From positions 124,001-188,000 of the forward strand of contig DASRNI010000028.1 of the NCBI GenBank assembly GCA_035647455.1: 64,000 nucleotides of DNA, written 5' to 3'. Numbering within the stretch: the first letter of the stretch is position 1; each line of letters begins with the position of its first letter. Below, piece after piece: positions 34,810-43,672 of the stretch. The notes under the pieces are model-generated. The model searched no databases. It saw nothing but the letters and a program-made list of their open reading frames with translations, and was not told the origin of the DNA. Source of the stretch: UBA1361 sp035647455. Lineage in GTDB: Bacteria; Bacillota_I; Bacilli_A; RFN20; CAG-826. The position numbers and the translations under genes were made by a program.

Positions 34810-37338
34810 ATGAGTAATAAAAAGAAACAACCTGTGTATACGCCGATGATTACACAGTATTTAGAAATTAAAGCGGCAAATCCGGGTGTTTTAATTATGT
34901 TTCGACTTGGTGACTTTTATGAGTTCTTTTTCGAAGATGCTGAACTTGTTTCGAAAGAATTGCAACTTGTCCTGACGAAGAAAGCTGCAGGTAACAATCA
35001 AAAAATCCCAATGTGTGGCATTCCCCATCACGCATCGACGAACTATTTAGCGAAATTAGTTGATGCCGGCTATAAAGTTGGTATCGTTGAACAACTTGAA
35101 GATGCGAGCGAAGCAAAAGGGATTGTACGTCGTGATATCGTCCAAATTGTTACTCCGGGTTCGATTGTTGACTTTGCCGCAACTGATCATAACTATATTG
35201 TTGCGATTGATCAACAAATTACCGGTTACGTAGTGAGCTATGCTGATGTATCAACCGGGGATCTCCATGTCACAACTTTACCGATTGATGAAACGAACTT
35301 AGTTAACTTTTTAAAAGGGATATTAACGAAAGAAATTGTTGTTAAATCAACATTTAGCAGTAAGTTACTTGCACTCATTAAGTCAAATCTTGATATTTTA
35401 GTTTCATTTGAAAATGATCTTGTTGATCGTGAGCAATATGCTGAACTAATCGAAGATATTAAAGAAGAAGATGAACAAGTCGCAGTATTACGTTTACTCA
35501 GTTACTTATTTAAAACAAAAAAACGGCAATTAACGTACTTAAAAAAAGCTGAAGTTGCTAAAACGAAAAGTTTCTTACAAATTGATAATTTTTCCCGCCT
35601 TAATTTAGAACTAACAAGAACAATGCGGAGTGATGCAAAATATGGCTCCTTATATTGGATTCTTGATGAAACAACAACGGCAATGGGGCGACGTAAACTG
35701 AAAGATTTTATTGAGCGACCCTCGTACGATCTTGATGAAATACTCCGCCGTCAAGAAATCGTTAATGTTTTCATCGTTAATTATTTAACGCGAGAAGAAG
35801 TTAAAAAACATTTTAATAGTATTTATGACTTAGAGCGAATTGTTGCGCGAATTGCTTTTGGTAATGCAAACCCGCGGGACTTATTACGTTTAAAAAATTC
35901 TTTAATTGCGCTTGAAGAAGCCCGGGCTTTAATTAGTAAAATTAATAACAAACATGTTGAAGTGTTGTATAAGAAGTTAGGAAACGCTAAAGAAATTATT
36001 AAACTCATTGATGCAAGTATTAGTGAAGAAGCCCCATTACAAATAAGCGGTGGTGAAATTTTTAAATATAACTATAACGCTGAACTTGATCAATTAATTG
36101 ATTTAAGTCATGGCGGCAAAAAGTGGATTAGTGATCTCGAAGAAAAAGAACGCGAACGGACCGGGATTAGAACGTTAAAGATTGGCTATAACCGTGTGTT
36201 TGGCTACTATATTGAAATTAGTAATAGTTATTTAGATCAAGTTAAAGATGAATTTGGTTATATTCGTAAGCAAACAATGAAAAGCGGTGAACGCTATATT
36301 AATGAAGAACTTAAAGAACAAGAAAAACTTATATTAAGTGCTGAAGAAAGACGTCATCAATTAGAAAAACAACTGTTTTTAGACTTACTTGAAAAATTGC
36401 AAAAACGCACGCGTGAAATCCAAATGATGGCAGCAATCATTAGTGAATTTGATGTTTATCTTTCACTCGCTACGGTTGCTGTTAAATATAAATACGTTAA
36501 ACCAACATTTAACAATGAGCGAAAAATTGAAATTATTAATTCACGGCATCCTGTTTTAGATGAATTACTTAAAAAAGAAGGTTTTGTTGAAAATGATATT
36601 AAAATTGACGAGACGACTGATGTTTTAATTATTACTGGTCCAAATATGGGCGGTAAAAGTACATTAATGCGCCAGTTAGCTCTAATCGTCATTATGGCGC
36701 AACTTGGTAGTTACGTCCCCGCACAAAGCGCAAACTTAATGCTCTTTGATCAAATATTCACACGGATTGGCGCAAGTGACGACTTAATTAGCGGTCAATC
36801 AACATTTATGGTCGAAATGAATGAAGCAAACTTTGCTTTACGACGCGCAACGAATAATTCACTTTTAATTTTTGATGAAATTGGACGCGGAACTTCGACA
36901 TATGACGGGATGGCTCTTGCTCATGCGATTATTGATTATGTTGCGCAAACATTAAAAGTAAAGACGCTCTTTAGTACGCATTACCATGAAATAACCGCGA
37001 TTAGTGAAAATCATCCAAATATTAAAAACATTCATGTTGAAGTTTTGGAAAAAGAAAATGAAATTACCTTTTTATATAAAATCGGTAAAGGTCCGATGAA
37101 TCGTAGTTATGGGATTAACGTTGCTCGTCTTGCTGGTTTACCAACGTCAATCTTAAATGAAGCGCAAAAACAATTACATAAATTAGTTGTTCAAGAACTA
37201 CCTAACCAAGAAGTAATTATGCTTGATCCAATTAAACCACATTGGTTTAGTGAGTTAGAAGCACTTGATATTAATAAAATGTCACCGCTTGAAGCACTTA
37301 TTTTCTTACAGAAAATAAAAGACGAAGGTTTTGAATAA
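34810..37338 (+). CDS. mutS: DNA mismatch repair ATPase MutS
   Basis: 842 residues. The mismatch-reading F-x-E motif is in GDFYEFF (about 35-41). Walker A TGPNMGGKST is near 612-621, Walker B LLIFDEIGRGTSTYDG near 686-701, and the helix-turn-helix SYGINVARLAGLP near 765-777. It recognises mispairs and recruits MutL, whose ATG shares one base with the MutS stop. The start codon seems to be the first transcribed bases. Confidence 0.97.
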   Translation: MSNKKKQPVYTPMITQYLEIKAANPGVLIMFRLGDFYEFFFEDAELVSKELQLVLTKKAAGNNQKIPMCGIPHHASTNYLAKLVDAGYKVGIVEQLEDASEAKGIVRRDIVQIVTPGSIVDFAATDHNYIVAIDQQITGYVVSYADVSTGDLHVTTLPIDETNLVNFLKGILTKEIVVKSTFSSKLLALIKSNLDILVSFENDLVDREQYAELIEDIKEEDEQVAVLRLLSYLFKTKKRQLTYLKKAEVAKTKSFLQIDNFSRLNLELTRTMRSDAKYGSLYWILDETTTAMGRRKLKDFIERPSYDLDEILRRQEIVNVFIVNYLTREEVKKHFNSIYDLERIVARIAFGNANPRDLLRLKNSLIALEEARALISKINNKHVEVLYKKLGNAKEIIKLIDASISEEAPLQISGGEIFKYNYNAELDQLIDLSHGGKKWISDLEEKERERTGIRTLKIGYNRVFGYYIEISNSYLDQVKDEFGYIRKQTMKSGERYINEELKEQEKLILSAEERRHQLEKQLFLDLLEKLQKRTREIQMMAAIISEFDVYLSLATVAVKYKYVKPTFNNERKIEIINSRHPVLDELLKKEGFVENDIKIDETTDVLIITGPNMGGKSTLMRQLALIVIMAQLGSYVPAQSANLMLFDQIFTRIGASDDLISGQSTFMVEMNEANFALRRATNNSLLIFDEIGRGTSTYDGMALAHAIIDYVAQTLKVKTLFSTHYHEITAISENHPNIKNIHVEVLEKENEITFLYKIGKGPMNRSYGINVARLAGLPTSILNEAQKQLHKLVVQELPNQEVIMLDPIKPHWFSELEALDINKMSPLEALIFLQKIKDEGFE

Positions 37339-39089
37339 TGGCAATTAAAGTTTTATCAACCGAACTTGCTAATCAAATTGCCGCGGGTGAAGTAATTGAA
37401 CGACCAGCTTCGGTCATTAAAGAACTTGTTGAAAATAGTATTGATGCTAACGCAAAGTCAATTAAAATCCATGTTTATGAAGCAGGACGCAAGTTAATAA
37501 TCGTTGATGATGATGGTGACGGAATTAGTAAAAAAGACGTTCTACTCGCCTTTAAACGTCACGCAACAAGTAAAATTATTGACGAGCATATGCTTTTTCG
37601 GATTGCGACACTCGGTTTTCGTGGTGAAGCATTACCAAGTATTGCTTCAATTGCTAATGTCACGCTAGAAACGGCTTTTGCTAACGAAGTCGGCACGAAA
37701 GTATCCTTTGAAAACGGCGAACAAATTAATATTGATGCGCCGAAAAGAAAAGGGACAAAAGTTACAGTAAGTGAACTTTTTTATAATACTCCAGCCCGCC
37801 TTAAACATTTGAAACTTGATTATACGGAAAACGCGGTTACGCTAGACGTCGTCACAAAAATTGCCCTAGCGCATCCAGAAATTAGTTTTTCTTTAGCTTT
37901 TGATGACCGTGAACGGTTCATGACTTCTGGACGTAATGATTTACAAGAAACAATCTTAAATGTTTACGGTTTAAATACAGCAAAAAACATTATTCCTATT
38001 AATGTTACAACAACTGATTTCAAAATTAGTGGCTTTTTAGGAAATACCGAACTTGTCCGTGCAAACCGTTATGCGATTATTACAAATTTAAACGGCCGTA
38101 ATGTTTATATGCCAAAAATTCAAGCCGCAATTATTGATGCGTATCACGGCTTTATTGCTCCGTCGCGTTATCCTTTTGTTGTTTTAAACATTGAAAGTGA
38201 GCCAAGTTTAGTTGATGTTAATGTTCATCCAAGTAAAAAAGAAGTCCGTTTATCAAAAGAACAAGAATTAATTAACGCTTTGCTCCAAAATATTCCACTT
38301 GCACTTACGACGCCGACATTCGTAGCGACGAAGACAAGTGAAGAACCCGTAATTAAGCGGGAAGAAACAGTTGAAGAGCAAGTTGAACAACTATTAATGG
38401 AATTAGAACCTGTTCATAGTGGAGAAGTTACGGACAGTGAGTTTTTTCTTATTAGCGATCACAAAGACCAAATAATCGCGCACTCAGAAACAAAAGAAGT
38501 GTATGGCCGCAAGTTACGACCCCTTGTTCAATTACATCAAACATACATTGTTTGTGAACATGATGATGGTGGTTTTTGCATCATTGATCAACACGCCGCA
38601 CATGAACGGATAAATTATGAAAAGTTTATGTTGATGCTCGATAGAAAATTAAAAACACGTCCATTATTAGTGCCGTACATCCTTCATTTGTCAAAAAGCG
38701 AGTTTAATCTTTTTGATGATGAACTTTTATCATACTTAAAGACGATTGGTTTAGAAGTTGAACACTTTGGTAGCGATACTTTACGTATCATCAGTGTTCC
38801 TGCATGGGAAGAAGATTACGATGAAAAAATGTATATTGATGAAATTATCGCAATGGTTAGAGAAACACGCAAAGTTAACTATGAAAAATTACGGAGTGAT
38901 GCAATTGCAACAATGGCTTGTAAAGCTTCAATTAAAGCAAAACAGCGCTTAAGTATTTTAGAAATGGAATATTTAATTAAAGAACTCTTTGCCACGAACA
39001 ATCCGTATAGTTGCCCCCATGGACGGCCGACAATTATTAGATATACAAAGTATGAATTGGAAAAACTTTTCCTAAGGACTGGAACATGA
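37338..39089 (+). CDS. mutL: DNA mismatch repair protein MutL (endonuclease type)
   Basis: 583 residues. The N-terminal GHKL ATPase has DDDGDGISKKD (about 56-66), KRHATSKI and GFRGEALPS (about 94-102). The C-terminal metal-binding motif D-Q-H-A-x2-E-x4-E is complete (DQHAAHERINYE, about 417-428), and CPHGRPT near 561 matches the second site, so it nicks DNA itself. No mutH is expected. Starts one base into the mutS stop. Confidence 0.96.
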   Translation: MAIKVLSTELANQIAAGEVIERPASVIKELVENSIDANAKSIKIHVYEAGRKLIIVDDDGDGISKKDVLLAFKRHATSKIIDEHMLFRIATLGFRGEALPSIASIANVTLETAFANEVGTKVSFENGEQINIDAPKRKGTKVTVSELFYNTPARLKHLKLDYTENAVTLDVVTKIALAHPEISFSLAFDDRERFMTSGRNDLQETILNVYGLNTAKNIIPINVTTTDFKISGFLGNTELVRANRYAIITNLNGRNVYMPKIQAAIIDAYHGFIAPSRYPFVVLNIESEPSLVDVNVHPSKKEVRLSKEQELINALLQNIPLALTTPTFVATKTSEEPVIKREETVEEQVEQLLMELEPVHSGEVTDSEFFLISDHKDQIIAHSETKEVYGRKLRPLVQLHQTYIVCEHDDGGFCIIDQHAAHERINYEKFMLMLDRKLKTRPLLVPYILHLSKSEFNLFDDELLSYLKTIGLEVEHFGSDTLRIISVPAWEEDYDEKMYIDEIIAMVRETRKVNYEKLRSDAIATMACKASIKAKQRLSILEMEYLIKELFATNNPYSCPHGRPTIIRYTKYELEKLFLRTGT

Positions 39090-39985
39090 TTTATGTTATC
39101 GGTGGAACGACAGCAAGTGGTAAAAGTAGTCTTGCCTTTAAGTTTGCCCAAAAAGTTAATGGTGTAATTATCAACGCGGATGCTTTTGCTGTTTACCAGG
39201 AATTAAAAATTGGAACAGCAAAACCGACAGAAGCGGAACTAAAGAACACAACGAATTATATGTTTAATGTTCGTTCAATCACCGAACAATTTTCAATTTA
39301 TGAATATCAGCAAGAAGCACGCAAGGTGATCGATAAATATTTAAAATTGCAGCGGCCAATTATTATTGTTGGCGGTAGTGGACTTTATATACGTGCTGTT
39401 CTTTATGATTATCAATTTGCTAAACAGAAAGTGAAAATTGATGAAACAAAATATATGGAATTATCAAATTTAGACTTGCATACTAAACTCAGAGAGATAG
39501 ATAGTGAGTCAGCTGAAAAAATTCATCCGAATAATCGAAAGCGTGTTTTGCGTGCATTAGCGATTGCCGAACTTGGCAATGAAACGAAATCAGCGCAATT
39601 AAAGAAACAACAAAAAGAACCACTTTACGATTATGTTTTAGTCATTCTCGATGCTGAAAAACAAGTATTAAATAAAAGAATAAAAGAGCGGGTAGAAAGA
39701 ATGTTTAACGCGGGGCTTAAACAAGAAGTAAACAACTTAATCGCGCATTATCCTGCCAATTTACAAGCATTACAAGCAATCGGGTATAAAGAAATAATTG
39801 AAAATAGTGATAAAGATGATGCTTTTTTAATTGATTTAATTGCCCATAAAACAAGCAAATATGCCAAACGACAAAGAACTTTTTTCCGTCATCAGTTTGT
39901 CGGAAAATTCTTTTATAATAAAGATGATGCTTTCGTCTATTTACTAGAAAAACAAAAGGAGAAATCAAATGCCAAAAATGAATAA
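39086..39985 (+). CDS. miaA: tRNA dimethylallyltransferase MiaA
   Basis: 299 residues. P-loop GGTTASGKSSLA is at 6-17, INADAFAVYQ near 30-39 (usual D-S-x-Q-x-Y region, altered), and GGSGLYIRAVLYDY near 94-107. It prenylates A37 of tRNAs reading UNN codons; MiaB acts next. Its ATG overlaps the mutL stop, and its end overlaps fhs by 17 bases. Confidence 0.95.
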   Translation: MIYVIGGTTASGKSSLAFKFAQKVNGVIINADAFAVYQELKIGTAKPTEAELKNTTNYMFNVRSITEQFSIYEYQQEARKVIDKYLKLQRPIIIVGGSGLYIRAVLYDYQFAKQKVKIDETKYMELSNLDLHTKLREIDSESAEKIHPNNRKRVLRALAIAELGNETKSAQLKKQQKEPLYDYVLVILDAEKQVLNKRIKERVERMFNAGLKQEVNNLIAHYPANLQALQAIGYKEIIENSDKDDAFLIDLIAHKTSKYAKRQRTFFRHQFVGKFFYNKDDAFVYLLEKQKEKSNAKNE

Positions 39986-41573
39986 AATCACTGACGTTGC
40001 CCAAAAAATCGGAATTAAGAAAGAAAACTTATTCTTTTACGGTAATCATATTGCAAAAGTTGCGGATCAAGGCGAAGTTAAAGTACAAGACAGTAAATTA
40101 ATTCTTGTAAGTGCGATGACACCTACAGCAACCGGTGAAGGAAAGACAACGATGTCAATTGCCTTACATGACGGATTATGGGCAATTAATGAGAAGTCAT
40201 TACTTTGCTTACGTGAACCGTCACTTGGCCCAGTCTTTGGTCGTAAAGGTGGTGCAACCGGGGGTGGAAGGGCAAGATTATTCCCAAGTGATGAGATTAA
40301 CTTGCATTTCACTGGTGATTTACACGCTTTAACAAGTAGTGTTAACTTAATTGCCGCGGTGATAGATAACCATATATTCCAAGGTAATGCGCTCAGAATT
40401 GACATTAATAACATCGTTTGGAAACGTGCTCTTGATATGAACGATCGTGCTTTACGTAATGTTAAAGTTGGTCTTGGTCCAAACAATGGTGAAGAAAGAA
40501 TTGATCATTTCCAAATTACTGTAGCAAGTGAATTAATGGCTATTCTTTGTCTTAGTGAAAATGAAGCAGATTTTAAAGAACGGGTCAGTAACATAATTGT
40601 TGCTTATGATTCAGACAATAAACCGATTTTTCTCCGTGCTTTAGAAATCGAAGAAGCGATTTTCCATTTAATGAAGCAAGCATTATTACCAAACTTAGTG
40701 CAAACATACGAAGGTAACCCTGTTTTTGTTCATGGTGGTCCTTTTGCAAATATTGCTCACGGATGTAGTTCATTAATTGCAACAAGAACAGCCCTAAAAT
40801 ATGCACCAATTGTTATTACTGAAGCGGGATTTGCGAGTGATTTAGGTGCGGAAAAATTTATGAATATTAAATGCCGGATTGGCGATCTAGTTCCGAATCT
40901 AGCACTACTTGTTGTTACCCTTAAGGCGATTAAAACACACGGTGGGCAAAAAGCTGCAGAATTACATTTAGAAAGTTTACCAGCAATTGAGTTAGGAATG
41001 AAAAATGTTATTCGTCATTATGAAAATTTACATAACGCTGGGTTGCCAGTTATTGTTTTGATTAATGAATTTGCGGATGATGTAGAATCGGAAAAAACAT
41101 TGGTCGAAAAATTATTAACACAACTGAATTATGAATATTCTTTCGTAACATCATTTAAAAATGGTAGCGAAGGGGCAATCGATTTAGCAAAGAAAGTCAA
41201 AGCTAAATTAAATGAAGAACAGCGCTTTAAGTTTCTTTATGATGTTAAGCAAAGTATTACGAATAAAATTAAAACAATTGCCCGAAATGTTTATCGCGCG
41301 AAAGATGTAATATTTACTGAAGAAGCAGTGCGACAAATTGAAGAGATAAAGAAACAAGGCTTTAATGATTTGCCAATTTGCATGGCCAAAACGCCATTAT
41401 CCTTTACAGATAACCCAGCAATCAAAAACGCCCCCGACAACTTTACAATTACGGTACGTGAAGTTACACTAAATGCAGGAGCCAAGTTTATTGTTGCGTT
41501 AACCGGAGAAATAATGACAATGCCTGGATTACCGCCAAAACCTGCTGCACTTAATATGAAGGAAGTAAAATAA
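39969..41573 (+). CDS. fhs: Formate-tetrahydrofolate ligase
   Basis: 534 residues, near the usual 555. The ATP-binding loop TPTATGEGKTTMSI is near 52-65, SLGPVFGRKGGATGGG near 84-99, and FTGDLHA near 113. The C-terminal LTGEIMTMPGLPPKPAA is typical. It makes 10-formyl-THF for purines and fMet. AAAGGAG precedes the ATG inside miaA. Confidence 0.97.
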   Translation: MPKMNKITDVAQKIGIKKENLFFYGNHIAKVADQGEVKVQDSKLILVSAMTPTATGEGKTTMSIALHDGLWAINEKSLLCLREPSLGPVFGRKGGATGGGRARLFPSDEINLHFTGDLHALTSSVNLIAAVIDNHIFQGNALRIDINNIVWKRALDMNDRALRNVKVGLGPNNGEERIDHFQITVASELMAILCLSENEADFKERVSNIIVAYDSDNKPIFLRALEIEEAIFHLMKQALLPNLVQTYEGNPVFVHGGPFANIAHGCSSLIATRTALKYAPIVITEAGFASDLGAEKFMNIKCRIGDLVPNLALLVVTLKAIKTHGGQKAAELHLESLPAIELGMKNVIRHYENLHNAGLPVIVLINEFADDVESEKTLVEKLLTQLNYEYSFVTSFKNGSEGAIDLAKKVKAKLNEEQRFKFLYDVKQSITNKIKTIARNVYRAKDVIFTEEAVRQIEEIKKQGFNDLPICMAKTPLSFTDNPAIKNAPDNFTITVREVTLNAGAKFIVALTGEIMTMPGLPPKPAALNMKEVK

Positions 41574-41791
41574 TGACGAAAATTGAAGTGGATCTTTACG
41601 AAGAAATCGAAATGAAAAAAGCTCATCCATGTTTTGCTAAATCAAAAAGATTTCAAGTTGTTCGTCTTGGTGCTGATTTAAAATTGCAATGTCTTGGCTG
41701 TGGTAATATCGTAATGATTAGCCGAATTAACTTTAATAAAAAGTTTAAAAAAAGTATAAAAAAACATTCTGCGTTAATTTATCAAAAATAA
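41573..41791 (+). CDS. DUF951 family protein
   Basis: 72 residues. EMKKAHPCFAKSKRFQVVRLGAD with LQCLGCGNIVM matches DUF951 (YyzM in Bacillus), which resembles a small zinc-ribbon/SH3-like fold: Cys at about 22, 44 and 47. Its role is unknown; in many Firmicutes the gene is near parB or ychF. ATG shares a base with the fhs stop. Confidence 0.88.
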   Translation: MTKIEVDLYEEIEMKKAHPCFAKSKRFQVVRLGADLKLQCLGCGNIVMISRINFNKKFKKSIKKHSALIYQK

Positions 41792-41820
41792 TTCTCTATA
41801 TATAATAGAGGAGGTAGAAC

Positions 41821-42432
41821 ATATTAGTTGTTACAAATTTAACGAAATTTTTTGGTCGTCAAAAAGTTCTCGATAATTTAACGTATCAGTTTCACCATGA
41901 AAATCTTTATGTGATTACCGGCGTTTCTGGTTCGGGTAAAAGTACTTTACTCCATATTATTAGTGGAATCTTAAATAAGGATCATGGCACGCTTCGTTAT
42001 AAAACAAAAGAACTCCATAAAAAAGATGTGGTTTCTGTATTACAAACCGCTTATCTTTTTGGTGACTTAACGGTTCAAGATAACATCAATATCCCAACCT
42101 TACTTGAACGGAAAATTAATAAAAAAGAGCGAGCAGAACTAGTTAATTTATTTAAAATTAAGCATATTCTTAAACGACAAGTTAAAGTTTGCAGTGGCGG
42201 GGAAAAAGCACGCACTAATTTAGTTAGATCATTAATTGTAACTGCGCCAATCGTTGTTGTTGATGAGCCAACCGCAAATGTCGATTATGAAAACGCCCTA
42301 CTTATTGCGGAAAGTTTAGCAAAGTTTGCTCTAAAACGATTAATTATTGTGACGAGCCACCAACCGCAACTCTTTAATTTTCCGAATGTTAAAATTATGA
42401 AACTTAGTAATGGTAAACTTTATGAAACTTAA
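41821..42432 (+). CDS. ABC transporter ATP-binding protein, apparent AUA start
   Basis: 203 residues. Walker A GVSGSGKST is near 33-41, signature CSGGEKAR near 124-131, Walker B IVVVDEPTA near 143-151. An ATG-initiated frame would be expected at 41821, where the codon is ATA: GGAGG (41810-41814) sits 6 bases upstream and the residues that follow (LVVTNLTKFFGRQKVL) are a normal ABC N-terminus. The first standard start codon, GTG at 41911, would cut off the first strands before Walker A. It is small for the class. It pairs with the two permease genes downstream. Confidence 0.8.
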   Translation: MLVVTNLTKFFGRQKVLDNLTYQFHHENLYVITGVSGSGKSTLLHIISGILNKDHGTLRYKTKELHKKDVVSVLQTAYLFGDLTVQDNINIPTLLERKINKKERAELVNLFKIKHILKRQVKVCSGGEKARTNLVRSLIVTAPIVVVDEPTANVDYENALLIAESLAKFALKRLIIVTSHQPQLFNFPNVKIMKLSNGKLYET

Positions 42433-43672
42433 GTTATATTACGGATTAATCAAGTCTTTTTATAAAAGAATGAAGACGCAAAACATAATTACTGTCATTA
42501 TATTTGTTATTTCGATTGTTACAACGAATACAGCCCTGCTTTTTTACTTGGCAACAAACAACATTAAAGAAGAAGTCGCAATGTCATATTTTGAGTATAA
42601 AAGTATTAATATCGCTGAAGTGCGTCAAGTCGCTGCTAATAATGATTTATTAACGTTAAGTCAGTACCGACGTCCGGAAATTGCCACGCTTTATAATATG
42701 ATGGATCGGATTGGCCACTTTGAGATAAAACCAGATTATGGTGCATTTCTTAATCATGGCACGATTGAGCTATTTGGTCGCGAAGTAACGCGGCCTGAAT
42801 TTGTTGTTCATCAAAAAAGTGAAATAGGGGTAAATAGAGCATTTTATAACGTAATTAAACAAAATTTCACAGTTGACCAAACAAATTTCCAATTAGTGTA
42901 TCGTTTAAATGAACAAATTGAGTTAGCCGAAGAAGTATTTAAAATCACAATTAGCAAAGCACTCCCCGTTATGTTTGTGTATGAAGAAATTAATTATTTC
43001 AATATTCCAAAACTTTTCCTTCCACAAAATGTCGTTGATGAATTTTTAGGTGATTACTATTTAACAAACAACTTAACAGTAGCAAACTTAATTTATAACT
43101 TACCAAACGACCATGCTTTAACTAATCGCCAATTTCGTTTACATTTCCAGGATGAAACAATTTATAAAACATTTATTCGTAATGTTTTAAATATCGATAG
43201 TGAAATAGCGTATGAATTTAGTGGTGACGATTATGAAAAAGGCGAACTTTTTGCCGCTCTTTTTAGTTATCTCCGTCTTCTTGTGATTGTATTTCTTGTT
43301 TTAGTTATAATCGGCGTTCTTTTGATTACTGTAATGATTACAAATGCTTTTATTGAAAAAAACAAACCACAGATAGCCCTATTTCAATTATTTAACTATA
43401 ACTCAGTCTTGTCTTACATTCTTTTCGCACTTATTTACTTTTTTAATTTTGGTCTAAGCTTTATTAGCAAACCGCTACTATTCTTGATTTATAAATTAGC
43501 GAACAATGTAATCTTTCGTGTCCTTGGTTTAAGCCAACTTTTTATTTTCAACAACGATTTTTATTTATTAGTTTACGCGGCAATCGGGATTTTAAACTTT
43601 TTACTTCTTATTAGTGTGACGCTCATCAAATTAAGAAAGCCCGTTTTAACGACTCTTCTCGCCCATGATTAA
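42422..43672 (+). CDS. ABC transporter permease, FtsX/MacB-like
   Basis: 416 residues, not assigned to a named family member. One membrane helix near the N-terminus (about 22-45) is followed by a large extracellular region (about 50-275) and three helices (about 285-310, 325-355, 380-405). This 1+3 layout is typical of MacB/FtsX permeases that work on extracytoplasmic substrates. It overlaps the ATPase gene by 11 bases and the following gene by 8. An ATG at 42410 is an alternative start; neither has a strong ribosome binding site. Confidence 0.7.
   Translation: MKLKLYYGLIKSFYKRMKTQNIITVIIFVISIVTTNTALLFYLATNNIKEEVAMSYFEYKSINIAEVRQVAANNDLLTLSQYRRPEIATLYNMMDRIGHFEIKPDYGAFLNHGTIELFGREVTRPEFVVHQKSEIGVNRAFYNVIKQNFTVDQTNFQLVYRLNEQIELAEEVFKITISKALPVMFVYEEINYFNIPKLFLPQNVVDEFLGDYYLTNNLTVANLIYNLPNDHALTNRQFRLHFQDETIYKTFIRNVLNIDSEIAYEFSGDDYEKGELFAALFSYLRLLVIVFLVLVIIGVLLITVMITNAFIEKNKPQIALFQLFNYNSVLSYILFALIYFFNFGLSFISKPLLFLIYKLANNVIFRVLGLSQLFIFNNDFYLLVYAAIGILNFLLLISVTLIKLRKPVLTTLLAHD

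Noticed and set aside
39086..39985. miaA as a pseudogene because of INADAFAVYQ
   Set aside because: The P-loop and GGSGLYIRA motifs are intact and length is normal; the change is within family variation as far as I can judge.
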